22,352 nucleotides of DNA. Origin: Oscillospiraceae bacterium. Lineage in GTDB: Bacteria; Bacillota; Clostridia; Oscillospirales; Ruminococcaceae. The notes beneath the pieces are model-generated. The model was given only the letters and a program-made list of their open reading frames with translations. It ran no database searches and was not told the origin of the DNA. A program made the translations under genes and the position numbers. The stretch spans positions 1 to 22,352 of the forward strand of contig CAAGDT010000163.1 of assembly GCA_900768675.1 (NCBI GenBank), in the 5' to 3' direction. Position 1 is the stretch's first letter, and each line of letters starts with the position of its first letter. Below, in pieces: positions 15,839 to 22,352 of the stretch.

Positions 15839-15868
15839 AAGGACGTCGTTATGACGTCCTTTTTTTTG
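15839..15868 (+). terminator. Rho-independent terminator of rpsT
   Basis: AAGGACGTC (15839-15847) / GACGTCCTT (15853-15861), five-base loop, followed by a run of seven T's. A textbook intrinsic terminator. Confidence 0.95.
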
Positions 15869-15885
15869 TGCAGTTTATTTCTTAG

Positions 15886-15915
15886 TATGAACAAAAATAA
15901 TTTCTCCTGTTCATA
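15886..15915. other. Inverted repeat directly upstream of the nrdD -35 box
   Basis: TATGAAC (15886-15892) and its exact complement GTTCATA (15909-15915), 16 bases apart, the second arm abutting the TTGACA box. It is distinct from the NrdR boxes and could be the site of a second regulator; unidentified. Confidence 0.4.
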
Positions 15916-15944
15916 TTGACAAACGACAGAAAGCACAATATAAT
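15916..15944 (+). promoter_or_regulatory. Consensus promoter of nrdD
   Basis: TTGACA (15916-15921), a 17-base spacer and TATAAT (15939-15944), a perfect vegetative consensus. The -10 box lies within the upstream NrdR box, so the repressor would occlude RNA polymerase. Confidence 0.92.
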
Positions 15945-15986
15945 ATATATTGCACATCGTGTAAATTCAGCCACAATATATTGTGG
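15940..15986. promoter_or_regulatory. Pair of NrdR boxes controlling nrdD
   Basis: The downstream box CCACAATATATTGTGG (15971-15986) is a perfect 16-base palindrome matching the NrdR consensus ACACwATATATwGTGT. The upstream box ATAATATATATTGCAC (15940-15955) is a weaker match. Centers are 31 bases apart, about three helical turns, the usual phasing for NrdR, the ATP-cone repressor that senses dATP/ATP. The upstream box overlaps the -10 and the downstream box follows the transcript start. Confidence 0.85.
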
Positions 15987-16010
15987 TGTTATCGCATAAA
16001 GGAGCTTGCA

Positions 16011-18269
16011 ATGATTACGAAAATCCAGAAACGAGACGGACGTCAGATGGCGTTCAATGTGGAAAAAATCGCTGAGGCTATTTATAAGGCAGCCCTTGCT
16101 GTGGGCGGAAAGGACTACGACTCCGCCCTTTCACTTGCGGAAGAGGTCTGCCGTGTCCTTGACGAAAAGGTTGCCGCAGAAGGCGGAATACCTACAGTCG
16201 AAGAGGTTCAGGATACTGTCGAAAAGGTGCTTGTTGAAAACGGTCACGCAAAAACCGCAAAGGCCTATATCCTTTACAGAGCCAACAGAACAAGGGTTCG
16301 TGAGATGAACACCTCACTTATGAAAACCTACGAGGACCTTACTTTTAAATCTGCAAGGGACTGCGATATAAAGCGTGAAAACGCAAATATTGACGGCGAT
16401 ACAGCTATGGGAACAATGCTGAAATACGGCTCCGAGGGCGCTAAGCAGTTCAATGAAATGTACGTTCTGGACCCGCTTCACTCAAAGGCGCATATTGAGG
16501 GCGATATTCACATTCACGACCTGGATTTTCTTACCCTTACCACCACCTGCTGTCAGATTGACCTTATAAAGCTTTTCAAAAACGGCTTTTCCACAGGCAG
16601 AGGCTTTATCAGAGAGCCAAACAGCATTGCAAGCTACTCTGCCCTTGCCTGCATAGCAATCCAGTCCAACCAGAACGACCAGCACGGCGGCCAGTCTATA
16701 CCGAACTTCGACTATGCAATGGCAGAGGGAGTTAAAAAGACCTACCGCCAGCTTTACAAGAAGAATATTGCAAGAGCCCTGGTTTTTGAAAACGATATGG
16801 ACGCCGAGGAAGCGGACAAGGCAGTGAAGGAGTATTCCGAGAGGATAGAAAAGGAAACGGGACTTATTCCCGCCCTTGCAAACAGCAACGGCTACGGGGA
16901 AGCTGAGCTTCCGGAGCTTACAAGGCTTGCAGGAAACGAGGAAAAAGCAAAAAAAGCACAGGAATTTGCACTTAAGCTTACCGCAAAAGAAACAAACAGA
17001 GCAACCTATCAGGCTATGGAGGCACTTATCCATAACCTTAACACTATGAACAGCCGTGCGGGCGCACAAATTCCCTTTTCCTCCATAAACTACGGAACGG
17101 ATACCTCTCCCGAGGGGCAGATGGTTATTGAAAATATACTGCTTGCAACGGAAAAGGGTCTTGGAAACGGAGAAACCTCTATCTTCCCTATTCATATATT
17201 TAAGGTAAAAGAGGGCATAAACTACAACCCCGGCGAGCCTAACTATCACCTGTTCAAGCTTGCCTGCCGTGTTTCCGCAAAGCGGCTTTTCCCAAACTTC
17301 TCCTTTATCGACGCACCCTTTAATCTGCCCTACTACAAGCCCGGGGACTATAACACAGAGATTGCATATATGGGCTGCCGCACAAGAGTAATCGGAAATG
17401 TGTACGACAAATCAAGAGAAATCGTTACGGGCAGAGGCAACTTAAGCTTTACATCAATCAACCTGCCCCGCCTCGGTATCAAGGCGGAGAAAGATATTGT
17501 CCGCTTCTTCGAGCTGCTTGAGGACGAGATGAACCTTGTTGTTGACCAGCTTTTCTACCGCTATAAGATTCAGGCGCAGAAAAAAGTCAAGAACTATCCC
17601 TTCCTTATGGGGCAGGGAGTGTGGATTGACTCGGATAAACTGGGTCCGGAGGACTGCGTTGGAGAGGTGCTGAAGCACGGTACGCTTTCAATGGGCTTTA
17701 TAGGACTTGCGGAGTGCCTTAAGGCGCTTACAGGCGAGCACCACGGCGAAAGCGAAAAGGCGCAGGAGCTGGGGCTTAAAATCATCGGCAGAATGAGAGC
17801 AAGAATGGACGAGGAGTCGAAGAAAACAGGCTTTAATTTCTCCCTTCTTGCAACCCCCGCAGAGGGTCTTTCGGGCAGATTTGTTCGTATGGACAGGGAG
17901 CGCTATGGAAAAATCGAGGGCGTTACCGACAGGGAGTATTACACCAACTCCTTCCATATTCCCGTTTACTACCACATTTCCGCATACAGGAAAATCCACC
18001 TTGAAGCGCCCTATCACGCTCTTACAAACGCAGGTCATATAAGCTATGTGGAGCTGGACGGCGACCCGCTGGAAAACCTTGAAGCCTTTGAGCAGATTAT
18101 CCGCTGCATGAAGGAGTCTGGCATCGGCTACGGCTCGGTAAATCATCCTGTTGACCGTGACCCTGTCTGCTGCTATACAGGCATAATCGGAGACCGCTGC
18201 CCGAGATGCGGAAGAGCGGAAAACCAGGTTACTGTTACAAAAGAAAGAATAAAAAGGATAAAAATATAA
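16011..18269 (+). CDS. nrdD: Anaerobic class III ribonucleotide reductase lacking the glycyl-radical tail
   Basis: 752 residues from ATG 16011 (AAAGGAG upstream). NrdD reduces ribonucleoside triphosphates to deoxy forms using a glycyl radical made by NrdG. Seen: an ATP-cone regulatory domain (3-95), HIHDLDFLTLTTTCCQ (Cys180/181, where the family has its reductant-side cysteine), NQNDQHGGQSIPNFD, GNGETSIFPIHIFKVKEG, the finger-loop thiyl cysteine in AYMGCRTRV (Cys456), GRGNLSFTSINLPR, and the C-terminal metal knuckle with Cys720/721, Cys730 and Cys733. The protein then ends ...KERIKRIKI. In relatives the same stretch continues as RRITGYLVG plus about 20 residues, which hold the essential glycine. 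That motif is absent here and in every frame downstream. CCYTG also replaces the usual CGYTG. No nrdG is next to it and no terminator follows. Either it is a natural truncation complemented in trans, or the gene is broken. Confidence 0.9.
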   Translation: MITKIQKRDGRQMAFNVEKIAEAIYKAALAVGGKDYDSALSLAEEVCRVLDEKVAAEGGIPTVEEVQDTVEKVLVENGHAKTAKAYILYRANRTRVREMNTSLMKTYEDLTFKSARDCDIKRENANIDGDTAMGTMLKYGSEGAKQFNEMYVLDPLHSKAHIEGDIHIHDLDFLTLTTTCCQIDLIKLFKNGFSTGRGFIREPNSIASYSALACIAIQSNQNDQHGGQSIPNFDYAMAEGVKKTYRQLYKKNIARALVFENDMDAEEADKAVKEYSERIEKETGLIPALANSNGYGEAELPELTRLAGNEEKAKKAQEFALKLTAKETNRATYQAMEALIHNLNTMNSRAGAQIPFSSINYGTDTSPEGQMVIENILLATEKGLGNGETSIFPIHIFKVKEGINYNPGEPNYHLFKLACRVSAKRLFPNFSFIDAPFNLPYYKPGDYNTEIAYMGCRTRVIGNVYDKSREIVTGRGNLSFTSINLPRLGIKAEKDIVRFFELLEDEMNLVVDQLFYRYKIQAQKKVKNYPFLMGQGVWIDSDKLGPEDCVGEVLKHGTLSMGFIGLAECLKALTGEHHGESEKAQELGLKIIGRMRARMDEESKKTGFNFSLLATPAEGLSGRFVRMDRERYGKIEGVTDREYYTNSFHIPVYYHISAYRKIHLEAPYHALTNAGHISYVELDGDPLENLEAFEQIIRCMKESGIGYGSVNHPVDRDPVCCYTGIIGDRCPRCGRAENQVTVTKERIKRIKI

Positions 18270-18307
18270 GAATTAGTCGGAAAATTTACAAATTTTGCTT
18301 ATTTCTA

Positions 18308-18336
18308 TTGACAATATCGCCAAATTATTCTATAAT
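18308..18336 (+). promoter_or_regulatory. Consensus promoter of serC-serA
   Basis: TTGACA (18308-18313), a 17-base spacer and TATAAT (18331-18336), a perfect vegetative consensus, only 38 bases after the nrdD stop. Confidence 0.92.
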
Positions 18337-18342
18337 AAATAA

Positions 18343-18442
18343 TGTATGATGAATTATAGCATTATGCTTTGTATGGTTACATTTTGTCATATTGGCGAAA
18401 AGCCTTTACAAAAATTATTTACACATTTTTAGGAGGATTATC
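18343..18442 (+). other. About 100-base 5' leader of serC
   Basis: Untranslated leader between the predicted transcript start and the serC ATG. It contains the palindrome AGCATTATGCT (18358-18368), a small GGC-gaaaa-GCC hairpin near 18394-18403, and AGGAGG (18431-18436). I recognize no riboswitch or T-box; the leader is AT-rich and too short for a T-box. Confidence 0.4.
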
Positions 18443-19522
18443 ATGAGAGTTTACAATTTCAGCGCGGGTCCCGCCGTACTGCCTGAAGAGGTGCTTAAAG
18501 AAGCGGCAGACGAAATGCTCGACTACAAGGGTACAGGAATGTCCGTAATGGAAATGTCCCACCGCTCCAAGGCTTACGACGCAATCATCAAGGAAGCTGA
18601 AAAGGACCTCAGAGAATTAATGAACATTCCCGACAACTACAAGGTTCTGTTCCTTCAGGGCGGCGCATCCCAGTTCTTCGCAGAGGTTCCTATGAACATG
18701 ATGAAGAACAAGAAGGCTGCCTACATAATCACAGGTCAGTGGGCTAAGAAGGCTTACCAGGAAGCTAAGATTTACGGCGACGCTGTTGCAGTAGCTTCTT
18801 CCGCAGACAAGACCTTCTCCTACATTCCCGACTGCTCCGACCTTGATATTCCCGAGGACGCAGACTATGTATATATCTGCGAAAACAATACAATCTACGG
18901 AACAAAGTTCAAGACTCTCCCCAACACAAAGGGCAAGGATCTTGTAGCCGATGTATCCTCCTGCTTCCTTTCTGAGCCTGTTGACGTTTCTAAGTACGCA
19001 GTTATCTACGGCGGCGTTCAGAAGAACGTAGGACCTGCAGGTGTTGTTATCGCTATCATCCGTGAAGACCTTATCACAGATGATGTTCTTCCCGGAACTC
19101 CTACTCTGCTCAAGTGGAAGACACAGGCAGACAACGATTCTCTCTACAATACTCCTCCCTGCTACGGCATTTATATCTGCGGCAAGGTATTCAAGTGGAT
19201 AAAGAAGATGGGCGGTCTTGAGGCTATGAAGGCTCATAACGAAAAGAAAGCCAAGATTCTTTACGACTACCTCGACCAGAGCAAGCTTTTCAAGGGCACA
19301 GTAAGAAAGGAAGACCGTTCTCTTATGAACGTTCCCTTTGTTACAGGCAACGAGGAGCTTGACGCTAAGTTTGTTGCAGAAGCTAAGAAGGCAGGCTTTG
19401 AGAACCTTAAGGGTCACCGTACAGTAGGCGGTATGAGAGCTTCTATCTACAACGCTATGCCTATCGAGGGCGTTGAAAAGCTTGTTGAATTTATGAAGAA
19501 GTTTGAGGAGGAAAACGCTTAA
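18443..19522 (+). CDS. serC: Phosphoserine aminotransferase
   Basis: 359 residues from ATG 18443, with AGGAGG seven bases upstream; the longer frame starting at 18392 lacks a ribosome binding site. PLP enzyme of serine synthesis: 3-phosphohydroxypyruvate + glutamate to O-phosphoserine + 2-oxoglutarate (also used in the pyridoxal pathway in some bacteria). Signatures: VYNFSAGPAVLP at the N-terminus, GTGMSVMEMSHRS, LFLQGGASQFFAEVPMN (phosphate cup), DVSSCFLSEPVDV, and the PLP lysine in YGGVQKNVGPAG (Lys194). The usual DxSS aspartate is retained. Strongly biased codons (nearly all AAG for Lys) suggest high expression. serA follows 40 bases later; the palindrome across the stop codon is listed separately. 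Confidence 0.97.
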   Translation: MRVYNFSAGPAVLPEEVLKEAADEMLDYKGTGMSVMEMSHRSKAYDAIIKEAEKDLRELMNIPDNYKVLFLQGGASQFFAEVPMNMMKNKKAAYIITGQWAKKAYQEAKIYGDAVAVASSADKTFSYIPDCSDLDIPEDADYVYICENNTIYGTKFKTLPNTKGKDLVADVSSCFLSEPVDVSKYAVIYGGVQKNVGPAGVVIAIIREDLITDDVLPGTPTLLKWKTQADNDSLYNTPPCYGIYICGKVFKWIKKMGGLEAMKAHNEKKAKILYDYLDQSKLFKGTVRKEDRSLMNVPFVTGNEELDAKFVAEAKKAGFENLKGHRTVGGMRASIYNAMPIEGVEKLVEFMKKFEEENA

Positions 19523-19531
19523 GCGTTTTCC
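19510..19531. repeat. 22-base perfect palindrome across the serC stop codon
   Basis: GGAAAACGCTT followed immediately by its exact reverse complement, centered between 19520 and 19521 with the TAA at 19520-19522. In RNA it can form a stem of about nine pairs with a four-base loop. No T-run follows, so it is not an intrinsic terminator. It may protect or process the serC-serA mRNA, damp read-through to serA, or be a DNA-binding site. Confidence 0.6.
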
Positions 19532-19562
19532 CGCCCTATAACTACAACAGGAGGCCAATACA

Positions 19563-20723
19563 ATGTATAATATTCAGACACTCAATAAGATTTCCAAGTA
19601 CGGAACAGACAATTTTGACGACAGATACAACGTTGCGGACGATATTCAGAACCCCGACGCAATCCTTGTTCGTTCCGCTTCCATGCACGAAATGGAGCTC
19701 GGCTCCAACCTGCTTGCAATTGCAAGAGCTGGCGCAGGCACAAACAATATCCCGATTGAAAAGTGCTCCGAAAAGGGTATCGTTGTTTTCAACACACCCG
19801 GCGCTAACGCAAATGCAGTTAAGGAGCTTGTAATTGCTGCTCTTCTCCTCTCCAGCAGAAAAATTCCCGCTTCTATGGAATGGGTTAAGACCTTAAAGGG
19901 CAAGGGCGACGAGGTTGGCAAGCTTGTTGAAAAAGGCAAGAGCCAGTTCGTAGGTCCCGAGATTATGGGCAAGAAGCTTGGCGTTATCGGTCTTGGCGCA
20001 ATCGGCGCTCTCGTAGCTAACGCTGCTGCTGCTCTTGGTATGGAGGTTTACGGTGCTGACCCCTTCCTTTCCGTTAACGGCGCACTTCACCTCTCCGAAA
20101 AGGTTCACTATGTTGCAAACAACAAGGAAATTTTTGAAAACTGCGATTATATCACACTCCACGCACCTGCAACACCCGATACAAAGGGTATGATTAATGC
20201 TGAAACTATTGCTACAATGAAGAAGAGCGTAAGAATCCTCAACTTCTCCCGTGCAGACTTAGTTGACAGCAAGGCTATCATCGACGCTCTTGCAAACGGC
20301 GGTATTGCAGCTTACGTTACAGACTTCCCCACCGACGATATTATCGGCGTTGAGGGCGTTGTTGCAATTCCTCACTTAGGCGCTTCCACACCCGAGAGCG
20401 AGGACAACTGCGCTGTTATGGCTGTAAACGAAATCAGAGCTTACCTTGAAAAGGGCGACGTTATCAACAGCGTTAACCTCCCCGCAGTTTCCGTTCCTAT
20501 GACAGGCGACGCAAAAATCTGCGTAATTCACAAGAACGTTGAGGGCACTCTCACCAAGATTACAGCTGTTGCGGCAGAGGCAGGACTTAACATTGAAAAT
20601 ATGGTTAGCAAGTCAAAGAAGGATATGGCTTACACCGTTCTTGACGTTAAGGGCAGCGCTGACAGCACCGCAGACAAAATCAAGGCTATTGATAATGTTA
20701 TTGCAGTTCGTATAGTTAAGTAA
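19563..20723 (+). CDS. serA: D-3-phosphoglycerate dehydrogenase with ACT domain
   Basis: 386 residues, short form of SerA. Oxidizes 3-phosphoglycerate with NAD+, the first committed step of serine synthesis; serC just upstream takes its product. NAD-binding GLGAIGALVANAAAALGM (143-160) ends in the acidic-turn sequence VYGADPF. Catalytic Arg230 lies in NFSRADLVD and His271 in IPHLGASTPESEDN. The catalytic Glu of the D-2-hydroxyacid dehydrogenase family (FPxEP) is read here as Asp (VTDFPTDD, 255-259). A C-terminal ACT domain (about 317-386, ICVIHKNVEGTLTKITAVAAEAGLNIENM) is the likely site for serine feedback. AGGAGG (19549-19554) precedes the ATG by eight bases. The second gene of the unit, closed by a strong terminator. 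Confidence 0.96.
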   Translation: MYNIQTLNKISKYGTDNFDDRYNVADDIQNPDAILVRSASMHEMELGSNLLAIARAGAGTNNIPIEKCSEKGIVVFNTPGANANAVKELVIAALLLSSRKIPASMEWVKTLKGKGDEVGKLVEKGKSQFVGPEIMGKKLGVIGLGAIGALVANAAAALGMEVYGADPFLSVNGALHLSEKVHYVANNKEIFENCDYITLHAPATPDTKGMINAETIATMKKSVRILNFSRADLVDSKAIIDALANGGIAAYVTDFPTDDIIGVEGVVAIPHLGASTPESEDNCAVMAVNEIRAYLEKGDVINSVNLPAVSVPMTGDAKICVIHKNVEGTLTKITAVAAEAGLNIENMVSKSKKDMAYTVLDVKGSADSTADKIKAIDNVIAVRIVK

Positions 20724-20742
20724 TTTTTGCTTAAATAATAAG

Positions 20743-20782
20743 AGCCTGAGAAGGATTCAGTTCTTCTCAGGCTTTTGTTTTG
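20743..20782 (+). terminator. Rho-independent terminator of serC-serA
   Basis: AGCCTGAGAAG (20743-20753) / CTTCTCAGGCT (20763-20773), nine-base loop, followed by TTTGTTTTG. The converging GNAT gene ends at 20784; on the minus strand the flanking T-run is weak. Confidence 0.92.
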
Positions 20783-20783
20783 T

Positions 20784-21263
20784 TCATAATTCTTTTATGT
20801 AATGAACATCGCAGGCGAAATGCTCCGTATTTCCGAAAGAGTCATTTGTTATCATAAAACCGTATTTTTCATAAAACTTCTGCGCCGCAACCATATTATC
20901 CAAGGTTTCAAGATAGCACATGTTGTAGTACTTTTTGGCAAATTCAAGCGCAGTTTCAATCAAAGCGTGGGAAACTCCCGTTCCTCTGACCTCGGGTATG
21001 CAGTACATTTTCTGCAATTCGCAGACGCCCTCCGCACCCTCAAGCGCACCGATACCTGCACCGCCGACTACTCTCCCCTGTTCGTCTTCCGCAACCCAGT
21101 ATTCGTTACCCTCGGTATTGTATATTTCCGAAAACCTGCCCAAATCCGGGTCCGCCCAGGCTGTTCCCTCGTGGTTTGCGCCGAATTCTATAAGGCATGA
21201 GCGGATAATTGACTCGATTATCTTGTTGTCCTTTTTCTCGATTTTTCTGATTGTGTATTGCAT
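20784..21263 (-). CDS. GNAT-family N-acetyltransferase
   Basis: 159 residues, single GNAT domain. Beta4-alpha3 region: CELQKMYCIPEVRGTGVSHALIETALEFAKK (81-111), where the acetyl-CoA loop reads RGTGVS, so the last position of Q/R-x-x-G-x-G/A is Ser. MCYLETLDNMVAAQKFYEKYGF is the usual C-terminal element. The overall pattern (LQKMYxxPxxRGxG) resembles small-molecule amine or amino-acid acetyltransferases; the acceptor is unknown. The ribosome binding site is weak (AAAAGAGAA). It is AT-richer upstream, and I see only a poor -10 (TATAAA-like, near 21300-21310) and no convincing -35. It converges with serA. Confidence 0.88.
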   Translation of the reverse strand: MQYTIRKIEKKDNKIIESIIRSCLIEFGANHEGTAWADPDLGRFSEIYNTEGNEYWVAEDEQGRVVGGAGIGALEGAEGVCELQKMYCIPEVRGTGVSHALIETALEFAKKYYNMCYLETLDNMVAAQKFYEKYGFMITNDSFGNTEHFACDVHYIKEL

Positions 21264-21398
21264 TGTGGTTCTCTTTTCTTGGCGGTGTATAAAAGTTCAC
21301 TATTTTATACTATAATGGAAATCCTTATAATCCTCTTGTTAAGTTGAAAGTCGCAGCGTTCTTTGCATGAAAAAATTACAATTCTGTTACCTATTCAA

Positions 21399-21764
21399 CT
21401 AATTTATTGGCACTTCAAATACAATATCTCTCATTTTATCACTACCAATGATAATTAGTATTTCATTATTCTCAGAAACAATTGTAACGGCATCTTCCTG
21501 AATATCGTGTCTTGCACCATCATAATAATTGAAAGAATCTCTTAATAAAGTTGAGCCAAATAAACCCCTCTGTTTAACAACAATTTCGGTATTATGCGGA
21601 CTTGTTTTGTCATCAGGGATATAAGAATAGAAAGTAATTGTTATAGGAACATTATCAGGATTTATTTTTAAGTAACACTTAGGAGTAATAAGCCAAAATA
21701 TAGCACAACCTATCATTACAACTAAAAAGCATAAAACAACTATATTCTTTCTCTTTTTATTCAT
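21399..21764 (-). CDS. Small membrane-anchored protein of unknown function
   Basis: 121 residues; I do not recognize the family. The N-terminus MNKKRKNIVVLCFLVVMIGCAIFWLITPKCY is a positively charged start plus one membrane helix (about 8-27), so the rest (about 90 residues, beta-strand-like, Tyr/Ile/Asn-rich) should lie outside the membrane. The Cys at 20 in VVMIGC has no proper lipobox context, so a lipoprotein is possible but doubtful. The ORF looks real: AGGAAGGG lies seven to eight bases before the ATG and a good promoter is at 21835-21863. Codon use (AAT, ATA, ACA, TTA) and base composition are clearly more AT-rich than its neighbors, suggesting acquisition or low expression. Confidence 0.65.
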   Translation of the reverse strand: MNKKRKNIVVLCFLVVMIGCAIFWLITPKCYLKINPDNVPITITFYSYIPDDKTSPHNTEIVVKQRGLFGSTLLRDSFNYYDGARHDIQEDAVTIVSENNEILIIIGSDKMRDIVFEVPIN

Positions 21765-21834
21765 CTTTTACCCTTCCTACGTTGACGCAATAAGTGTTTA
21801 CTAAATCAACAAACCCCGATTTTCGCTATACTTC

Positions 21835-21863
21835 ATTATACCAGAATAACCAGAATACGTCAA
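21835..21863 (-). promoter_or_regulatory. Promoter of the small membrane protein gene
   Basis: Minus-strand TTGACG (21863-21858), a 17-base spacer and TATAAT (21840-21835). The spacer contains a tandem repeat, TATTCTGG-T-TATTCTGG, which could be an operator. About 70 bases lie between this promoter and the ATG. Confidence 0.75.
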
Positions 21864-21910
21864 CCACGAAAACGCCGCCATTGAACATACTGCACCAAAA
21901 GCAGCTAAAA

Positions 21911-21947
21911 AATTACAAAAACAGCTCCCCAAAGCTTCAGGGAGCTG
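21911..21947 (-). terminator. Rho-independent terminator after pduL
   Basis: CAGCTCCC (21922-21929) / GGGAGCTG (21940-21947) with a ten-base loop; on the minus strand it is followed by TTTTTGTAATTTTTT. It ends the PduL transcript 23 bases after its stop. Confidence 0.92.
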
Positions 21948-21969
21948 CATTTATGTAGGTATTCAGAAA

Positions 21970-22352
21970 TTATAAGGACTTGATAATCTCGCCCATAAGT
22001 CCGGGAGCAGCGCTGATTGCGTTGGACTCGTCGGTGTCAATGTGCATAGCGTCGGCAAACTTCTCGCTAACTCTTACAACAACGTCGCCGAGAATTGCGG
22101 TTCTGCCGTTTGTTTCAGCCTTAACCCAAACAACGTCCTTGTTCTTGATTCCGAGCTTTTCAGCTGTCTCGGGAATCATGTGAATATGGCGCTGAGCAAC
22201 GATAACGCCCTCGCTGATTTCAACCTCGCCCTTGGGTCCGATAAGCTTGCAGCCGGGAGTTCCAGCTATATCGCCGGATTCACGGATTGCAATAGGAAGA
22301 CCGATTGAACGGGCGTCGGTAGCGGAAAGCTCAACCTGTGTTGCGGGACGAA
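21970..22352 (-). CDS. pduL: PduL-type phosphate acyltransferase, 5' part outside window
   Basis: C-terminal 127 residues of a PduL phosphotransacylase, which moves acyl groups between CoA and phosphate (propanoyl- or acetyl-CoA to acyl phosphate). Seen: RPATQVELSATDARSIGL, IRESGDIAGTPGCKLIGPKGEVEISEGVIVAQRHIHM with the zinc-ligand HIHM, and MHIDTDESNA, the C-terminal zinc/substrate block of the second half-barrel. In anaerobic Firmicutes without a classical Pta, PduL often serves acetate production. The N-terminus, where a microcompartment-targeting peptide would be, is not in the window, so encapsulation cannot be judged. No shell protein is visible nearby. Confidence 0.92.
   Translation of the reverse strand, partial: RPATQVELSATDARSIGLPIAIRESGDIAGTPGCKLIGPKGEVEISEGVIVAQRHIHMIPETAEKLGIKNKDVVWVKAETNGRTAILGDVVVRVSEKFADAMHIDTDESNAISAAPGLMGEIIKSL

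Noticed and set aside
16482..17249. 255-codon open frame antisense to nrdD
   Set aside because: Shadow of nrdD with a Cys/Val-rich random-looking product.
18281..18296. AAAATTT-AC-AAATTTT repeat after nrdD as a terminator
   Set aside because: AT-only stem with a two-base loop and no proper T-run; too weak.
18200..18300. Simple frameshift as the cause of the short NrdD tail
   Set aside because: Both alternative forward frames hit stops quickly and contain no glycyl-radical-like motif.
18343..18442. Riboswitch or T-box in the serC leader
   Set aside because: Only about 100 bases, AT-rich, no T-box sequence and no terminator/antiterminator pair.
18617..19558. 313-codon open frame antisense to serC
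   Set aside because: Same codon-bias shadow effect; no domain, and serC on the other strand is unambiguous.

Overview
The window looks like chromosomal DNA of a strictly anaerobic, endospore-forming Firmicute, most likely a gut Clostridia/Ruminococcaceae-type organism. The pointers are the spore genes gpr and spoIIP next to rpsT in the same arrangement as in Bacillus, a class III (oxygen-sensitive) ribonucleotide reductase under NrdR boxes, strong AGGAGG-type ribosome binding sites, many near-consensus sigma-A promoters with 17-base spacers, and a PduL-type phosphotransacylase. There is no insertion sequence, prophage, CRISPR array, tRNA or rRNA gene that I can see.

Layout. 1-2828 (minus strand): a four-gene, tightly packed operon read purine nucleoside phosphorylase > mtnA > GNAT acetyltransferase > MTA/SAH deaminase (cut by the window edge), driven by a good promoter at 2889-2917. 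It can take 5'-methylthioadenosine, or 5'-deoxyadenosine from radical-SAM enzymes, through an inosine intermediate to a ribulose-1-phosphate derivative. 2979-4706 (minus): a membrane GGDEF protein. 4907-5719 (plus): rlmA-type 23S rRNA methyltransferase, converging with 8530-5724 (minus): Ca2+/Na+ antiporter, membrane-anchored GH25 muramidase with a very acidic cytoplasmic tail, and a stand-alone Smr protein. 8692-10866 (plus): cardiolipin synthase and endonuclease III. 11007-13276 (plus): an XRE-cupin regulator followed by an acyl-CoA synthetase. A bidirectional terminator separates these from gpr-spoIIP (15451-13410, minus), which diverge from rpsT (15574-15819, plus).

16011-18269 (plus): nrdD, with a consensus promoter overlapped by a pair of NrdR boxes. 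Its protein ends just before the place where the family carries its glycyl-radical motif, and no such motif is found in any frame downstream. This is the most striking feature of the window. 18443-20723 (plus): serC-serA, the first two committed serine biosynthesis enzymes, with a 22-base perfect palindrome across the serC stop codon and a strong terminator after serA. 20784-22352 (minus): a GNAT acetyltransferase, a small AT-rich membrane-anchored protein of unknown function with its own promoter, and the C-terminal part of a PduL phosphotransacylase.

Most of the window is ordinary housekeeping content. The items worth a second look are the tail-less NrdD, the nucleoside salvage operon with an embedded acetyltransferase, the serC-stop palindrome, the acidic-tail muramidase, and several inverted repeats and leader structures that ordinary annotation does not explain.
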